Below, piece after piece: positions 24,241 to 37,100 of a stretch of 64,000 nt of DNA. The notes under the pieces are model-generated. The model was not told the DNA's origin, did no database searches, and worked only from the letters and a program-made list of their open reading frames with translations. A program made the position numbers and the translations under genes. Numbering within the stretch: the first letter of the stretch is position 1; each line of letters opens with the position of its first letter. Source of the DNA: Xestospongia bergquistia (taxonomy: Eukaryota > Porifera > Demospongiae > Haplosclerida > Petrosiidae); the NCBI GenBank assembly GCA_963965975.1, contig OZ014412.1:1304501-1368500 (forward strand), in the 5' to 3' direction.

Positions 24241-24284
24241 GGCAACAATTAGAAATATAAATGGCATTAAATAGAACATTTTGA

Positions 24285-25760
24285 GTTACTTAGCAACTCA
24301 GCTAACTTGCAAAACAAAAAAAATCTTTTTAGTACACAAGTCACTGCTGGATAAAATACAATGATTCTCATAACTTACATTTTTATTTAGAATGTAATGT
24401 AAACATCTAGATATGTTTATAGTAATAATTTATGCAATTTATACACTCACTGGAATCTGAATTTGAAAAAATGGTTACAGTACTGAATGTGTACTGGTAG
24501 TCTGGGAAAGATCAGAAGAGTTGTCTGAAGTTACTTGTCTTTTATAATTATGCATGTGCTCCTGTGTGTATTGAACTACTGAAATAATCTGAGTGGACTG
24601 GTGGCGAACTCAGTTGCGGTCTCGCGAAGTGACGAAGTCTTTCTCTAAGCAAGGGCTGGCCTCAAAAACTGTTTCAGTGATTAATTTTCCCATTGATATC
24701 TCTAATACTAAGTAGAAACTTTTTAATGAGCTTAAACACCATCCTTGATTCTAGACTATAATCCTATGTTTAAAAGTAAGAATTACTGCTACCAAGTCAT
24801 GTCATAGATTGTATCTATAACATAGCTAATTGGTACAACACTCAACCAAACATCAAATAGGGGAATGGTGCTAGCAAAGGTGACATACTAGCAGAATAGT
24901 TTTGTTGTGTATTTTAAACAAAAGCATAAATAAGAAAGTCCATTTCTTCTACTGTAAGTAAAATATTATTATTATGGTGAGCCTCCCTTTCTTATAGCTA
25001 AGGCTGATAAGCAGATCTTGACCAAAACAGCAGATACAGTGATTCTAATACAGCAATTGAAATGAAGCAATCTGATTTGTCAACATGGTACAAGTCAGTT
25101 ATACACATTTGTCTCTTTAGCTATATCATTTATACACTTCTAGCCTGTGGCCATCAGTGTATAAATCATGTATCTACCTCAACCTCAGTGTATAACGTAT
25201 ATTTATTCTCTTTTGCATCTTGTACCTGCTGTTTTTAATCACTATTATTATTATTATCATTGAGCAAAGTCAAATATTTAAACAGGAAAAACAAAATTAC
25301 ATACTATATTAGTATGATAATGTTTCTCAGCAGAAATAACACAAATAATTGTTTTTATTAAATTGAGGGGAAGGCAGGATTGATGTCACTGATATTCTTT
25401 CAAAGGAGTGATCTTAGAAGGTTATATTTGGGGAGGACATATTAGATGGCATTCATTTTCAATTATGTTTGTATTGTATGTTGTTAAATAAAACTCTCAC
25501 AGTTTCTCCTCTAATAGTAACAGTTCAAGTTGGGCAATGATGATAGCCCCAATTAACTGCAAGATGATTTATAATTACAGATTTAGTATGGTGTAATACT
25601 TGTGACATACCTTGATCCATTAATGTTGTCAAATTTTTCTAATTTTGTTCTCCCTGATGACTTTACTGTTGACATTTCTAACCCAATCCATCCTCTCTAC
25701 ACATCTATATGTGATATTATGTTTTATTAGCAGGCATGCAATAACAGCTAGTGTTTATGC
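24285..25760 (-). repeat. Second copy of the gypsy LTR, split by an insertion
   Basis: 24285-24480 and about 25580-25760 match consecutive parts of 1670-2060. The 1.1 kb between them (24480-25560) has no counterpart there and contains no recognisable gene. It includes a short less AT-rich patch at 24597-24660. Probably an old solo LTR interrupted by another insertion. Confidence 0.5.
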
Positions 25761-25789
25761 AGGGATATCACTGATAATATTTAAGTGAA

Positions 25790-26830
25790 TTAGATGGTTG
25801 GCAAATATCCTAAATTGTTTGTGCCACTTGTGCTATTATGTAGGAATGATACAATTTCCATCTCTTCTATCTTGTTTGTATTCTTTGTAATGACCTGATA
25901 TTAGCCATCCCTGCATTTACTTCATTCTTTTAGAAAATGCTTTTTTATTTACTTGTGTATTAACACAATTTGTGAAAAGCTCAATTCATACATTACAGTG
26001 GTATGTGTTCCATTATTGATTTGGTGATGATATTAAACTCACATCTACTCATGGGCTGCTCAAATGATACCTCTGTTATTAACTTCCAACTATTTTGATA
26101 TTCATACTTGTATTTAATAAAAGAAATACTCTGACAAAACATACAAAAATAAACAATTTGGCTGGAACTATAGAATGGTAGCTATATAGGGTGGAATAAA
26201 GCAAGTGAACTGATGGACTCCTTTAAAAGTAACATTGTAATGCCTGGTGATATCAGCACAACATAGGAGAACTGGCAGAATCACTTCATTCTTTTAATGA
26301 ATAGATGCATTCCATGATTAACAAACATAAACAACTTATCTTTGGATGTCAAAAAGCCTAAAACAAGCAATGAGAAGAAGAAACTGCATATTCAGACTCG
26401 TGAAAAAGGATGGGGATCATAAATCTTTTACAACTGCTAGAAATAATTTTCTTGCTCAGTTAAGAAAAGCTAAAAAGAATTACCTATGTCACTTGAACTC
26501 TAGAAATACTAAAGAGCTCTGGAAGTTTCTTTAGAAATAAGGGATCCTCCATTCTTACTTTACAAGACTGATGATAGTATATATTTTATGATGATACTGA
26601 AAAATCTGAAATAATTTCTTTCCTTTCATTGTGTTTCAACCAATCTCACTCTCCCTCCACTTTCTGCAGATGACTGTAAGGATTATGATGATTTCCTGAT
26701 GACTTATTTTACTTAATTGAATGGGTACATGAACCTCTGATCAATTTTGATGATACTAAGTCTTTAGATTGTGATGGGATCTCACCTTGAATGTTAAAAC
26801 ATACTTGTGCTATGTCAGATAATACCAGGC
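25790..26830 (+). mobile_element. Non-LTR retrotransposon remnant, copy 2
   Basis: Matches copy 1 at 6400-7270 over most of its length. 26346-26534 is an open piece of the linker before RT (MRRRNCIFRLVKKDGDHKSF, then FLAQLRKAKKNYLCHL). It stops at TAG and is followed by decayed RT. Most of RT is deleted near 26800, after which the sequence continues into the gene E flank exactly as copy 1 continues into gene A. Confidence 0.7.
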
Positions 26831-26919
26831 ATTAACATTATTACTAAATTTGTATTTTAATTCCTTCATTCTAGGACTTACAAGCATCATTTACCCACTT
26901 ATAATTATACTCATTGTAT

Positions 26920-28070
26920 TTACAAAATAATTTCTTCATAAATGCATGTATTTCTTGTTAACTGTACTGCTGTATATGATGGATTAGTCTCTAATTCTAC
27001 TCCTCTTCTCCTCATCTCAAATCTTTTCACTATATATAATGTATATTATGACTACATTTACATTAATACAACATACCTTCATCATATACTGGATTATGAC
27101 TTAAAGCTAATTCATTAACTATTCCTAAGTGTTGTACAGATAATAGAAAATGGTAGCTTTTTAAAATTCTCTTACCTTCATTCTGATGTTGTTGACTCCT
27201 CTTCCTATTAAAATATACAGTAATACTAACTCCAGCTATTATCAATATTATAACTATTACAATAGTTATACCAATACTTATAAAGATCATTATGTCATCT
27301 GTGTATATAAAAAAAAGAGTGAATGTTATAAAAAAATTTACACATTGTCCTGAGAGAAGATTCTGTGGTAGATTCTCCAGATTTCATAGAACTAGTTATG
27401 TCAGCAATAATTATATCACTTGATATAGTTCCTAGTAAGATAGAACAATAAAATGGTCAGAGATTGGAAGAAGCTAGTCATTGCTTATTTTGAAATTACC
27501 TGATCTACTGCTAGTGTGCCTTATATATGATCTTACAATAGCAATATTACTAATGTCATCACTTGCTACCTTATAACTTGACAAAATATCTAATACGTGA
27601 ATAAAATAAAGTACTGATAATTAGTACACTGACTTACTGGTAGTAATAACAATCTCAGACTCAGTAGGGGATGATAATATAAGAAATATTCCAGTACTTG
27701 AGGGTATACAACAGATGGATTAGTTATAATAGTACCATCTACTATATCATGAGCTATCACAGTACAGTTACCACTAACTGGTAGAGTTATATACTGGTAT
27801 ATTGTACTCTCCTCTATACTGGATTTACTCATATTAATAGACTTCATAATTCCTTTTGAAGACACTCTAAAAATCACATGACACCCATCAGCAGTAGATC
27901 TCTCAGCAAACCTACACTCTACAACAATTGATCCATTATCAGAGTAGTGCTGTAGAGTGAATTCTTGAACATGATAGGTTGCTATGGTGGTGATAAAAGT
28001 ATTAATTTCATTTAATAATCTCAAAATGATGACTCATTCTTTGCTTTAGAATTATTATAATAATCCAGTA
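26920..28070 (-). pseudogene. Receptor E: 5'-truncated copy of gene A
   Basis: Only the 3' half is present. 28070-28030 is a scrap of the fifth exon (ILDYYNNSKAK), 27981-27638 the membrane-proximal exon, then exons near 27590-27500 and 27430-27340, TM exon 27298-27176 (IGITIVIVIILIIAGVSITV, NRKRSQQ), 27124-27077 (SHNPVYDE) and 27029-26920 (ETNPSYTAV, IYEEIIL, stop). No signal peptide, Ig or FN3 exons exist upstream. The membrane-proximal exon lacks one base near its end, at the same spot as gene D. The tail and 3' flank are nearly those of gene A. Confidence 0.75.
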
Positions 28071-28089
28071 TTGGCATTTTCTAAGGACA

Positions 28090-28750
28090 ACACTCCATAT
28101 AAATTGTTTATAATCTTCCATATAAGGAATTACTTCAATCTATAAAGTCAAAACCAACATAGTATAGTATATTATGATATATATTCTAATAATCACTTAT
28201 TACTTACCTCATTAACATTATTATATTACATTACACTGATGTTATAGAAGTACTTAATATCTATAATGATTAAAGTATTAATAATAGATCTATATCTACT
28301 GTATTAAGTGGTTATTAAAACATATTGTACTTGGACATGATTAGTGGATAGAGATACAACACAAGATAAAGGATATTGACATTTCAATATATTGACATAA
28401 ACTCTTTTATTTATTAATTAATTCTAACTCCATAGTGCTTTTATTTAATATATCAATTGTAACATAATTGATAACAAGGTTGATAATAATGACTTAAAAA
28501 TCTATTTTTGAGTCAATAATACGTCAAGATCACATTATTTTAAAGCTTCTAAATTATAAAACTATAGTGCTGTCATTGTTGTGATTTGTTCTTCAATATA
28601 TTTTGCAAAGAACCTGTAGAGGTTAATTATATTCATGACTGTTAATAATGGATTCTCAGATAACAGAAAACAGTTACTAATATATTCATTGTTATGATGT
28701 AAATAGCTGTTGTCTAAACACATAACAATAACTCAACTTTACATAACATG
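28090..28750. other. No supported gene
   Basis: AT-rich spacer between truncated receptor E and the 63-bp array. No coding or structured feature seen. Confidence 0.4.
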
Positions 28751-28754
28751 TTTA

Positions 28755-29590
28755 CATGATATTACACTGTAGTACTGTTACTATATATAACTGATGGTAC
28801 TTACATCATCACTGACACATGACAGTACACTGTAGTACTGTTACTATATATAACTGATGGTACTTACATCATCACTGACACATGACAGTACACTGTAGTA
28901 CTGTTACTATATATAACTGATGGTACTTACATCGTCACTGACACATGACAGTACACTGTAGTACTGTTACTATATATAACTGATGGTACTTATATCATCA
29001 CTGACATATGACAGTGCACTGTAGTACTGTTACTATATATAACTGATGGTACTTACATCAATACTGACATATGACAGTGCACTGTAGTACTGTTACTATA
29101 TATAACTGATGGTACTTACATCGTACTGTTACTATATATAACTGATGGTACTTATATCATCACTGACATATGACAGTACACTGTAGTACTGTTACTATAT
29201 ATAACTGATGGTACTCACATCATCACTGACATATGACAGTGCACTGTAGTACTGTTACTATATATAACTGATGGTACTCACATCATCACTGACATATGAC
29301 AGTGCACTGTAGTACTGTTACTATATATAACTGATGGTACTCACATCATCACTGACATATGACAGTACACTGTAGTACTGTTACTATATATAACTGATGG
29401 TACTTACATCGTCACTGACACATGACAGTACACCATAGTACTGTTACTATATATAACTGATGGTACTTACATCGTCACTGACACATGACAGTACACCATA
29501 GTACTGTTACTATATATAACTGATGGTACTTACATCATCACTGACATATGATATTACACTGTAGTATTGTTACTATATATAACTGATTCT
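28755..29590. repeat. 63-bp minisatellite, about 13 units
   Basis: The unit contains GTAGTACTGTTACTATATAT, then AACTGATGGTACTTACATC and ACTGACAYATGACAGT. Spacing between successive CTGATGG motifs is 63 bases, with one shortened unit near 29115. Variants (ACAC/ATAT, TACT/TACC) are distributed in blocks, as in arrays growing by local duplication. Confidence 0.9.
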
Positions 29591-29599
29591 ATTTATATC

Positions 29600-30230
29600 A
29601 TTACTGAAAATCAGGATAACATAATAAATAATAACTTCATAATTAGTTCACTCAGTATAACAAGGAGTAATTCTTGTTACTTGGAAAGTATTAATATGAC
29701 TATTAACTTCATCCATGATACAGTACATGCATGTTGTAATATTAGTATGTGGAGACTCTAATATGGTGGGTGTGGTAGTTATTGCAGCTTGATGTAATAG
29801 TAATGAGAGTGAGATAACTGTTATATGTTGCTAACAGTAAATAACACAATTACAAGACAAATTAAACAATGACATGTTGACACACTCTCTCTCCAGAATA
29901 TTATAAGCATGTTGAGTTCAGATTTCCTGTTCTCCTCAGTCATACAAACCACACCTCCCTAATTGGTTTCTTCAATGATCAATTATCTAATGATTTGTCT
30001 TGTGACATGAAAATCTTTTTTTAAAGTCAAAAAACCAAACAATTGAGCAAAAAATGATTATAACTAAATGTTCAGTTAAAATAACTGATAACACAATGAC
30101 CCGATACAACACAATCAAAGTAAGTTATATTAGATATTAAATAACAACATATACAAATACTAGTTCCTGATAACTATATCTACTGTAGAAAACCCAAAAA
30201 TTGCAATTCATTTCATTGAAAGAGCTGGAA
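29600..30230. other. 3' flank of gene G, no gene
   Basis: AT-rich sequence between the minisatellite and the gene G stop codon. No supported feature. Confidence 0.4.
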
Positions 30231-30233
30231 AAC

Positions 30234-31178
30234 TTAGTTTTCATTAGTAAGATTTTCTTTCATCACTTTATGAGCCTCAATCAAAACACTCTCATTTTCT
30301 TCATTATCCTCATTTATCCATTGAATGAACACATCTCTAAAAGCAGGCTCAATTTGACAGTGGTTGTCACCTAAAATAATCATGTGATATCAATGACTGT
30401 TTTTATTAAGTAATAGTTAAAGTTATTAAACTACTACATTAAATAACAATAAGTTACGTATTAGTAATGAAAGTGAGATAAAAGACTAAAGAACTCTTTG
30501 TTAAGGTAAGGGGTTATGCTTAACAGGTCAGTATTTACAGTGATAAGGCTCTAATATGACATGTAAATTGTGGTTCAATTATTCATAAGGACATGATCAA
30601 TCATTGTGATACCCATTGTCAGTAGGCTTTGATTTCTCATAGATTTTGGATTCACCAGACATGTAAATGTTGATAGGAAGTGATATTCTATACTAGAGCT
30701 ATATAATATGTCTTTAAAAACTATAATTACAAGGTGGGTGTGGCACACAATAAAGAGGTCCAAACCTGACTATAGTTAGATAGCTTTGTTAAGTAGCTAT
30801 GTAGTGTTAAAAGAAATCAGGTGACTACTTCCAAGCCATCTCATTGGCTATAAGTCACATAGTCAGTACTAAACTATTCTTAATATAACACATTAGTGTA
30901 CAAATATTTTAATATCACAGCTCAACCCATTCAATATCTTATGTCTTACTTACCAAGTGGTCCATCTGACAAGTCAACAAGAGTAACAATTGAGTCATCT
31001 CCTATTTAAAATAGTTAAAACAATTGTACTATATAATATTCTTACCTTTAAAGTCTTCATTGTCATCAGTCATTATAAAAGGTAGGGTATCTTTATCCAC
31101 TTGGTACTGAGCAATATATTGCCCTGCCTCATACTTCATTGCAAAACCCCAAAACAGAACATCATCATGAATGTGTTC
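30234..31178 (-). CDS. Gene G C-terminal exons 11-13
   Basis: Exons 31178-31046 (EHIHDDVLFWGFAMKYEAGQ, then YQVDKDTLPFIMTDD), 31001-30954 (DDSIVTLVDLSDGPLG) and 30370-30234 (NHCQIEPAFRDVFIQW, ending NLTNEN and TAA). Acidic, with alternating hydrophobic strands. The order FW...YxxxYxV...LPFI is loosely like thioredoxin-fold UAS domains, but I would not assign it without a structure search. Confidence 0.6.
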
Positions 31179-34100
31179 CTGGAGATAAGAAAATAGTAAC
31201 ATATAATACTACAAAATCATACACAACTACATGTACATTAACATGGTTTCCATGACAAAAGACTGGATAATTAATAATTAATAATAATAATTGATAAACT
31301 AACCTGAGGTACTGTGTTAGACTTGAATACAATTATCACAGGGTCATATGGCTTGTCAAATACAGGTTTATCTCTGTCAATTAGTTGACAATATAACAAG
31401 ACAACAGGAATAAAATATGATGAAGACATTTGATCACAAATTAAAGACAAAAACGTTCCATATTTGAAAGCACATGACTTTTCAACAAGAACGAAATTTT
31501 CATGAAATTCATGAAGTGTAGACACCAGCTGGACATTCTTCAGGTGTAAGTCAATTTTCTTTTTGAACACTTTTGTCTTGTCATAATGAGCAACAATTAC
31601 AAGTTTTTTCCTTCCAATCTTGCTACCACCAACTATTTTGTCCCTCACTTTTACTCCTCCTCCAACCAATAAATCATAACGTTGGCACCACCTACCATTA
31701 TCGTAAACATATATCCAGTCTTTTTTGTGAAGATCTTTTGACATCTCTTGATTTACAAAAGTTTTTGCTTTTCCCATAAATGACAAATAAGAAGCAAAAC
31801 ATTCTGTAAAAGAAAAATAAGATGTTTTAGTGTTAAACTAATGGATAATAGAATAGTTGAAAACAGACTTTCTGCTCATGACCAAATATGGTGTTTAGAC
31901 AATAATTAGAACTTGTTCATACATCAAACCAAATCTTACAACAACAAAAGAGGGACAGTTGACTGGTTAACTTAGCATGTACTAAAGTATGAACTTAACC
32001 TTGTTTAATGTGAATAGCAGTAGACTGTAGCCAGTCAAATCACTATAGGGTATCCATAAATTCAAATTACTATAATAAATTCAAGAACTATGCTTGCTGT
32101 GGTAATGTGTCATTATTTGAGTATTTCTTTAGTTGTGTACTTTATTATATAACAACTGTATTGTTGACTGTGAGGACAATAACACAATGTTTGAGTATTT
32201 TAGTTATTATCAATGTAACATTTGATTGGATTGGATTGGAAGTTATTGAATCATAAATCAACTATCATTAAAAATGTTGTTTGCCAAAATCCTTATTCTA
32301 TAAATACAATCCACTCACTATTACACATTGTACACTTCCAATGAACACAACCCACTGTCCAGTATATAAAGTACACATTGTACACTTCCAATGAACACAA
32401 CCCACTGTCCAGTATATAATGTACACATTGTACACTTCCAATGAACACAACCCACTGTCCAGTATATAAAGTACACATTGTACACTTCCAATGAACACAA
32501 CCCACTGTCCAATATATAAAGTACACATTGTACACTTCCAATGAACACAACCCACTGTCCAGTATATAAAGTACACATTGTACACTTCTAATGAACACAA
32601 CCCACTGTCCAGTATATAAAGTACACATTATACGCTCCCAATAAATACAACTTACTGTCCAGTATATAAAGTACACATTATACGCTCCCAATAAATACAA
32701 CTTACTGTCCAGTATATAAAGTACACATTGTACACTCTACCTTGTGCTGAACTCTGTCTATTTCCACTCAAAAAAGGAACTTTCCAATCAGTCTTCTCAT
32801 TACAGTAACATGACTTACTACAATAACCCTATAGGATATATGATCATGTAAAATATGGTCTATCAAAAAAAGAAATAATTAACTAAATGTTTACACAATA
32901 AGATATTATAAATACTACAAGTTTCATGAGAATAAGATGTAGCATATAATGTTAATTTATAATTTATTATGATTATATTCCAAGTATAATAAGGTCATTG
33001 TTCAACCAATTAATATTTGATGGATTTAGAGATTAAATTTTTAATTACCAATTATTATGTCTATTATTTTAATTAAGTACACAAAGTACATCAGATGTTC
33101 TTAGGATAGTCTTTGTTAATTTTCTTGCTAAAAGTACGACTTAAAACTTTTTGAAATAGTTTATCACAGTTTTTTAGTTTATTTTTTTAGTTTATTTTTT
33201 TATTTTAGTTGAGTAACATACACATGCTCACATGTATGTATGTGCATACAGACATGTGTAATCCTTTTATCCATGCAGTAATGGTTACTCACACACTTGC
33301 AGACATTACTTGTCAAATTGGGAATAGAAACAGTCACTATAAATTAATACTTATACTGAAGAAATGGGTAGAATATTTTCTGTCATTTAGTGAGTGTTAT
33401 TAATATTCATATGATTGATTTAAACTGGCCATACAATAGCTTTAACAGTCTCAGAATATATCACAACTTTAACAAGAAAAGCAAGTGTTCTCCAACAACA
33501 AAAATATATGAATGTTACAGTTAGATAGTTGCAAATAGGAAAAAGCTCAATGTTCTGCACATGTTATAACCTCTTAATGTTGTATTTTAGTGAGTATGTA
33601 AGACCATCATATTTCATAATAGGTCTAAGATGAAAAGACCAGCTTATTTCTATAAGCAAAAAATTATTATCTAGAGATTATATGTTAGACTTGACCAAAT
33701 AACTAATTTGATAGTGACTATGGCCTCTTTTTTGTGATGTTTTTTTAAAAAGTAAGGCTAAGCTGAGCAAAATTTATTACTTAAATAAACAGCAAGTGTG
33801 TAATTCACTCAAACCTTTTTATCAGGAACACAGTACGAGGAAATTTATTGAAGATATTTTCATCTACTTTTTATCAAATATTACTTTGAAACAAGGCAGC
33901 TTGGCTGGTATAATCCGAAATTTTACTCAAACTTTTATTATACATACAAATCATTCTACATTATATTACACTTAACATTATATATGATATATTTGAATAA
34001 TGAGTAGTCATAATACCATATTAAAAGGGAGAAAAGAACAAGTAAACCATATAAATAAACACAACATAATTAAATTATATACACATAGAATATAACCATA

Positions 34101-37100
34101 CACACCAATATACTATTAATGGGTGTATTGATCATGTAGTCACTTACTTTGTAAACTGGATCAATACAGTGTAGCCCATAAGTACAGGTGTTATAACAAA
34201 GTGGAGTCTATATAATTCAATTAATATTAAAAGAGTGTATTAATATTTAGTTAACTTATTTAAATATTCATTATAGACTTAGTTATTATAGTAAAACATT
34301 TTCTATAAATGTACTGTCCATTATCTCACTGTATTATATGTAAATGTACAAACAGAAAAACAATAGAGTTAACAAAATGACAACAATGAATTTGATACAC
34401 TTAGAAATTACACTACATTATATTACACTTACCAACTATTATATTGTAAGAGACACATTCAGATCACAAGTAATCACAGCAATGTAAATGTGGAAACAGA
34501 AAAAACAACAGAGTAAATAAAATGATAACATTAAATTCAAGCCACTTAGAATTATACTACATTATATCACACTTACCTTCTATTATATTGTAAAGGGAAC
34601 ATTCAGGTGACAAATATTTACAGCAAAGTTAATGCGGAAACAGAAAAATGATAGAGTAAAAAAATGACAACATTGAATTCAATACATTTAAAAATTATAC
34701 TACATTATATCACACTTACCAACTATTATATTGTAAGAGACACATTCAGATCACAAGTAATCACAGCAATGTAAATGTGGAAACAGAAAAAACAACAGAG
34801 TAAATAAAACGATAACATTAAATTCAAGTCACTTAGAATTATATTACATTTATATCACACTTACATTCTATTATATTGTAAAGAACACATTCAGATTACA
34901 AATAATCACAGCAATGTAAATGTGGAAACAGAAAAAACAACGAAGTAAACAAAATGACAACATTGAATTCAATACACTTACAAATTATACTACATTATAT
35001 CACACTTACCTTCTATTATATTGTAAAGGGAACATTCAGGTGACAAATATTTACAGCAAAGTTAATGCGGAAACAGAAAAATGATAGAGTAAACAAAATG
35101 ACAACATTGAATTCAATACATTTAAAAATTATACTACATTATATCACACTTACCAACTATTATATTGTAAAGGACACATTCAGAATACAAGTAATCACAG
35201 CAATGTAAATGTGGAAACAGAAAAAACAACAGAGTAAATACAATGATAACATTAAATTCAAGTCACTTAGAATTATACTACATTTATATCACACTTACCT
35301 TCTATTATATTGTAAAGAACACATTCAGATTATGAATAATCACAGCAATGTAAATGTGGAAACAGAAAAAACAACGAAGTAAACAAAATGACAACATTGA
35401 ATTCAATACACTTACAAATTATACTACATTATATCACACTTACCTTCTATTATATTGTAAAGGGAACATTCAGGTGACAAATATTTACAGCAAAGTTAAT
35501 GCGGAAACAGAAAAATGATAGAGTAAAAAAAAATGACAACATTGAATTCAATACATTTAAAAATTATACTACATTATATCACACTTACCAACTATTATAT
35601 TGTAAGAGACACATTCAGATCACAAGTAATCACAGCAATGTAAATGTGGAAACAGAAAAAAACAACAGAGTAAATAAAATGATAACATTAAATTCAAGTC
35701 ACTTAGAATTATACTACATTATATCACACTGACCTTCTATTATATTGTAAAGGGAACATTCAGGTGACAAATAATCACAGCAATGTAAATGTGGAAACAG
35801 AAAAAACAACAGAGTAAATAAAACGATAACATTAAATTCAAGTCACTTAGAATTATATTACATTTATATCACACTTACATTCTATTATATTGTAAAGAAC
35901 ACATTCAGATTACAAATAATCACAGCAATGTAAATGTGGAAACAGAAAAAACAACAAAGTAAACAAAATGACAACATTGAATTCAATACACTTACAAATT
36001 ATACTACATTATATCACACTTACCTTCTATTATATTGTAAAGGGAACATTCAGGTGACAAATATTTACAGCAAAGTTAATGCGGAAACAGAAAAATGATA
36101 GAGTAAACAAAATGACAACATTGAATTCAATACATTTAAAAATTATACTACATTATATCACACTTACCAACTATTATATTGTAAAGGACACGTTCAGATT
36201 ACAAATAATCACAGCAATGTAAATGTGGAAACAGAAAAAATAACAGAGTAAATAAAATGATAACATTAAATTCAAGTCACTTAGAATTATACTACATTAT
36301 ATCATACTTACCAACTATTATATTGTAAAGGACACATTCAGAATACAAGTAATCACAGCAATGTAAATGTGGAAACAGAAAAAACAACAGAGTAAATACA
36401 ATGATAACATTAAATTCAAGTCACTTAGAATTATACTACATTTATATCACACTTACCTTCTATTATATTGTAAAGAACACATTCAGATTACGAATAATCA
36501 CAGCGATGTAAATGTGGAAACAGAAAAAACAACAAAGTAAACAAAATGACAACATTGAATTCAATACATTTACAAATTATGCTAATGCTACATTATATCA
36601 CACTTACCTTCTATTATATTGTAAAGGGAACATTCAGGTGACAAATATTTACAGCAAAGTTAATGTGGAAACAGAAAAATGATACGGTAAATAAAATGAC
36701 AACATTGAATTCAATACATTTAAAAATTATACTACATTATATCACACTTACCAACTATTATATTGTAAAGGACACATTCAGATTACAAATAACCACAGCA
36801 ATGTAAATGTGGAAACATAAAAAACAACAGAGTAAATAAAATGAAAACATTAAATTCAGGTCACATAGAATTATACTACATTATATCATACTTACCAACT
36901 ATTATATTGTAAAGGACACATTCAGGATACAAGTAATCACAGCAATGTAAATGTGGAAACAGAAAAAAAAAGAGCAAACAAAATCATAACATTAAATTCA
37001 ATTCACTTAAAAATTATACTACATTATATCACACTTACCTTCTATTATATTGTAAAGGGCACATTCAGATAACAAGTAATCACAGAGATGCAAATGTAGA

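Noticed and set aside
31573-31779. Plus-strand ORF of 68 codons
   Set aside because: Antisense to exon 10 of gene G, which has proper splice sites and phase.
32293-32700. Three overl. minus-strand ORFs of 85-135 codons
   Set aside because: They are translations of the stop-free 50-bp minisatellite inside an intron, not genes.
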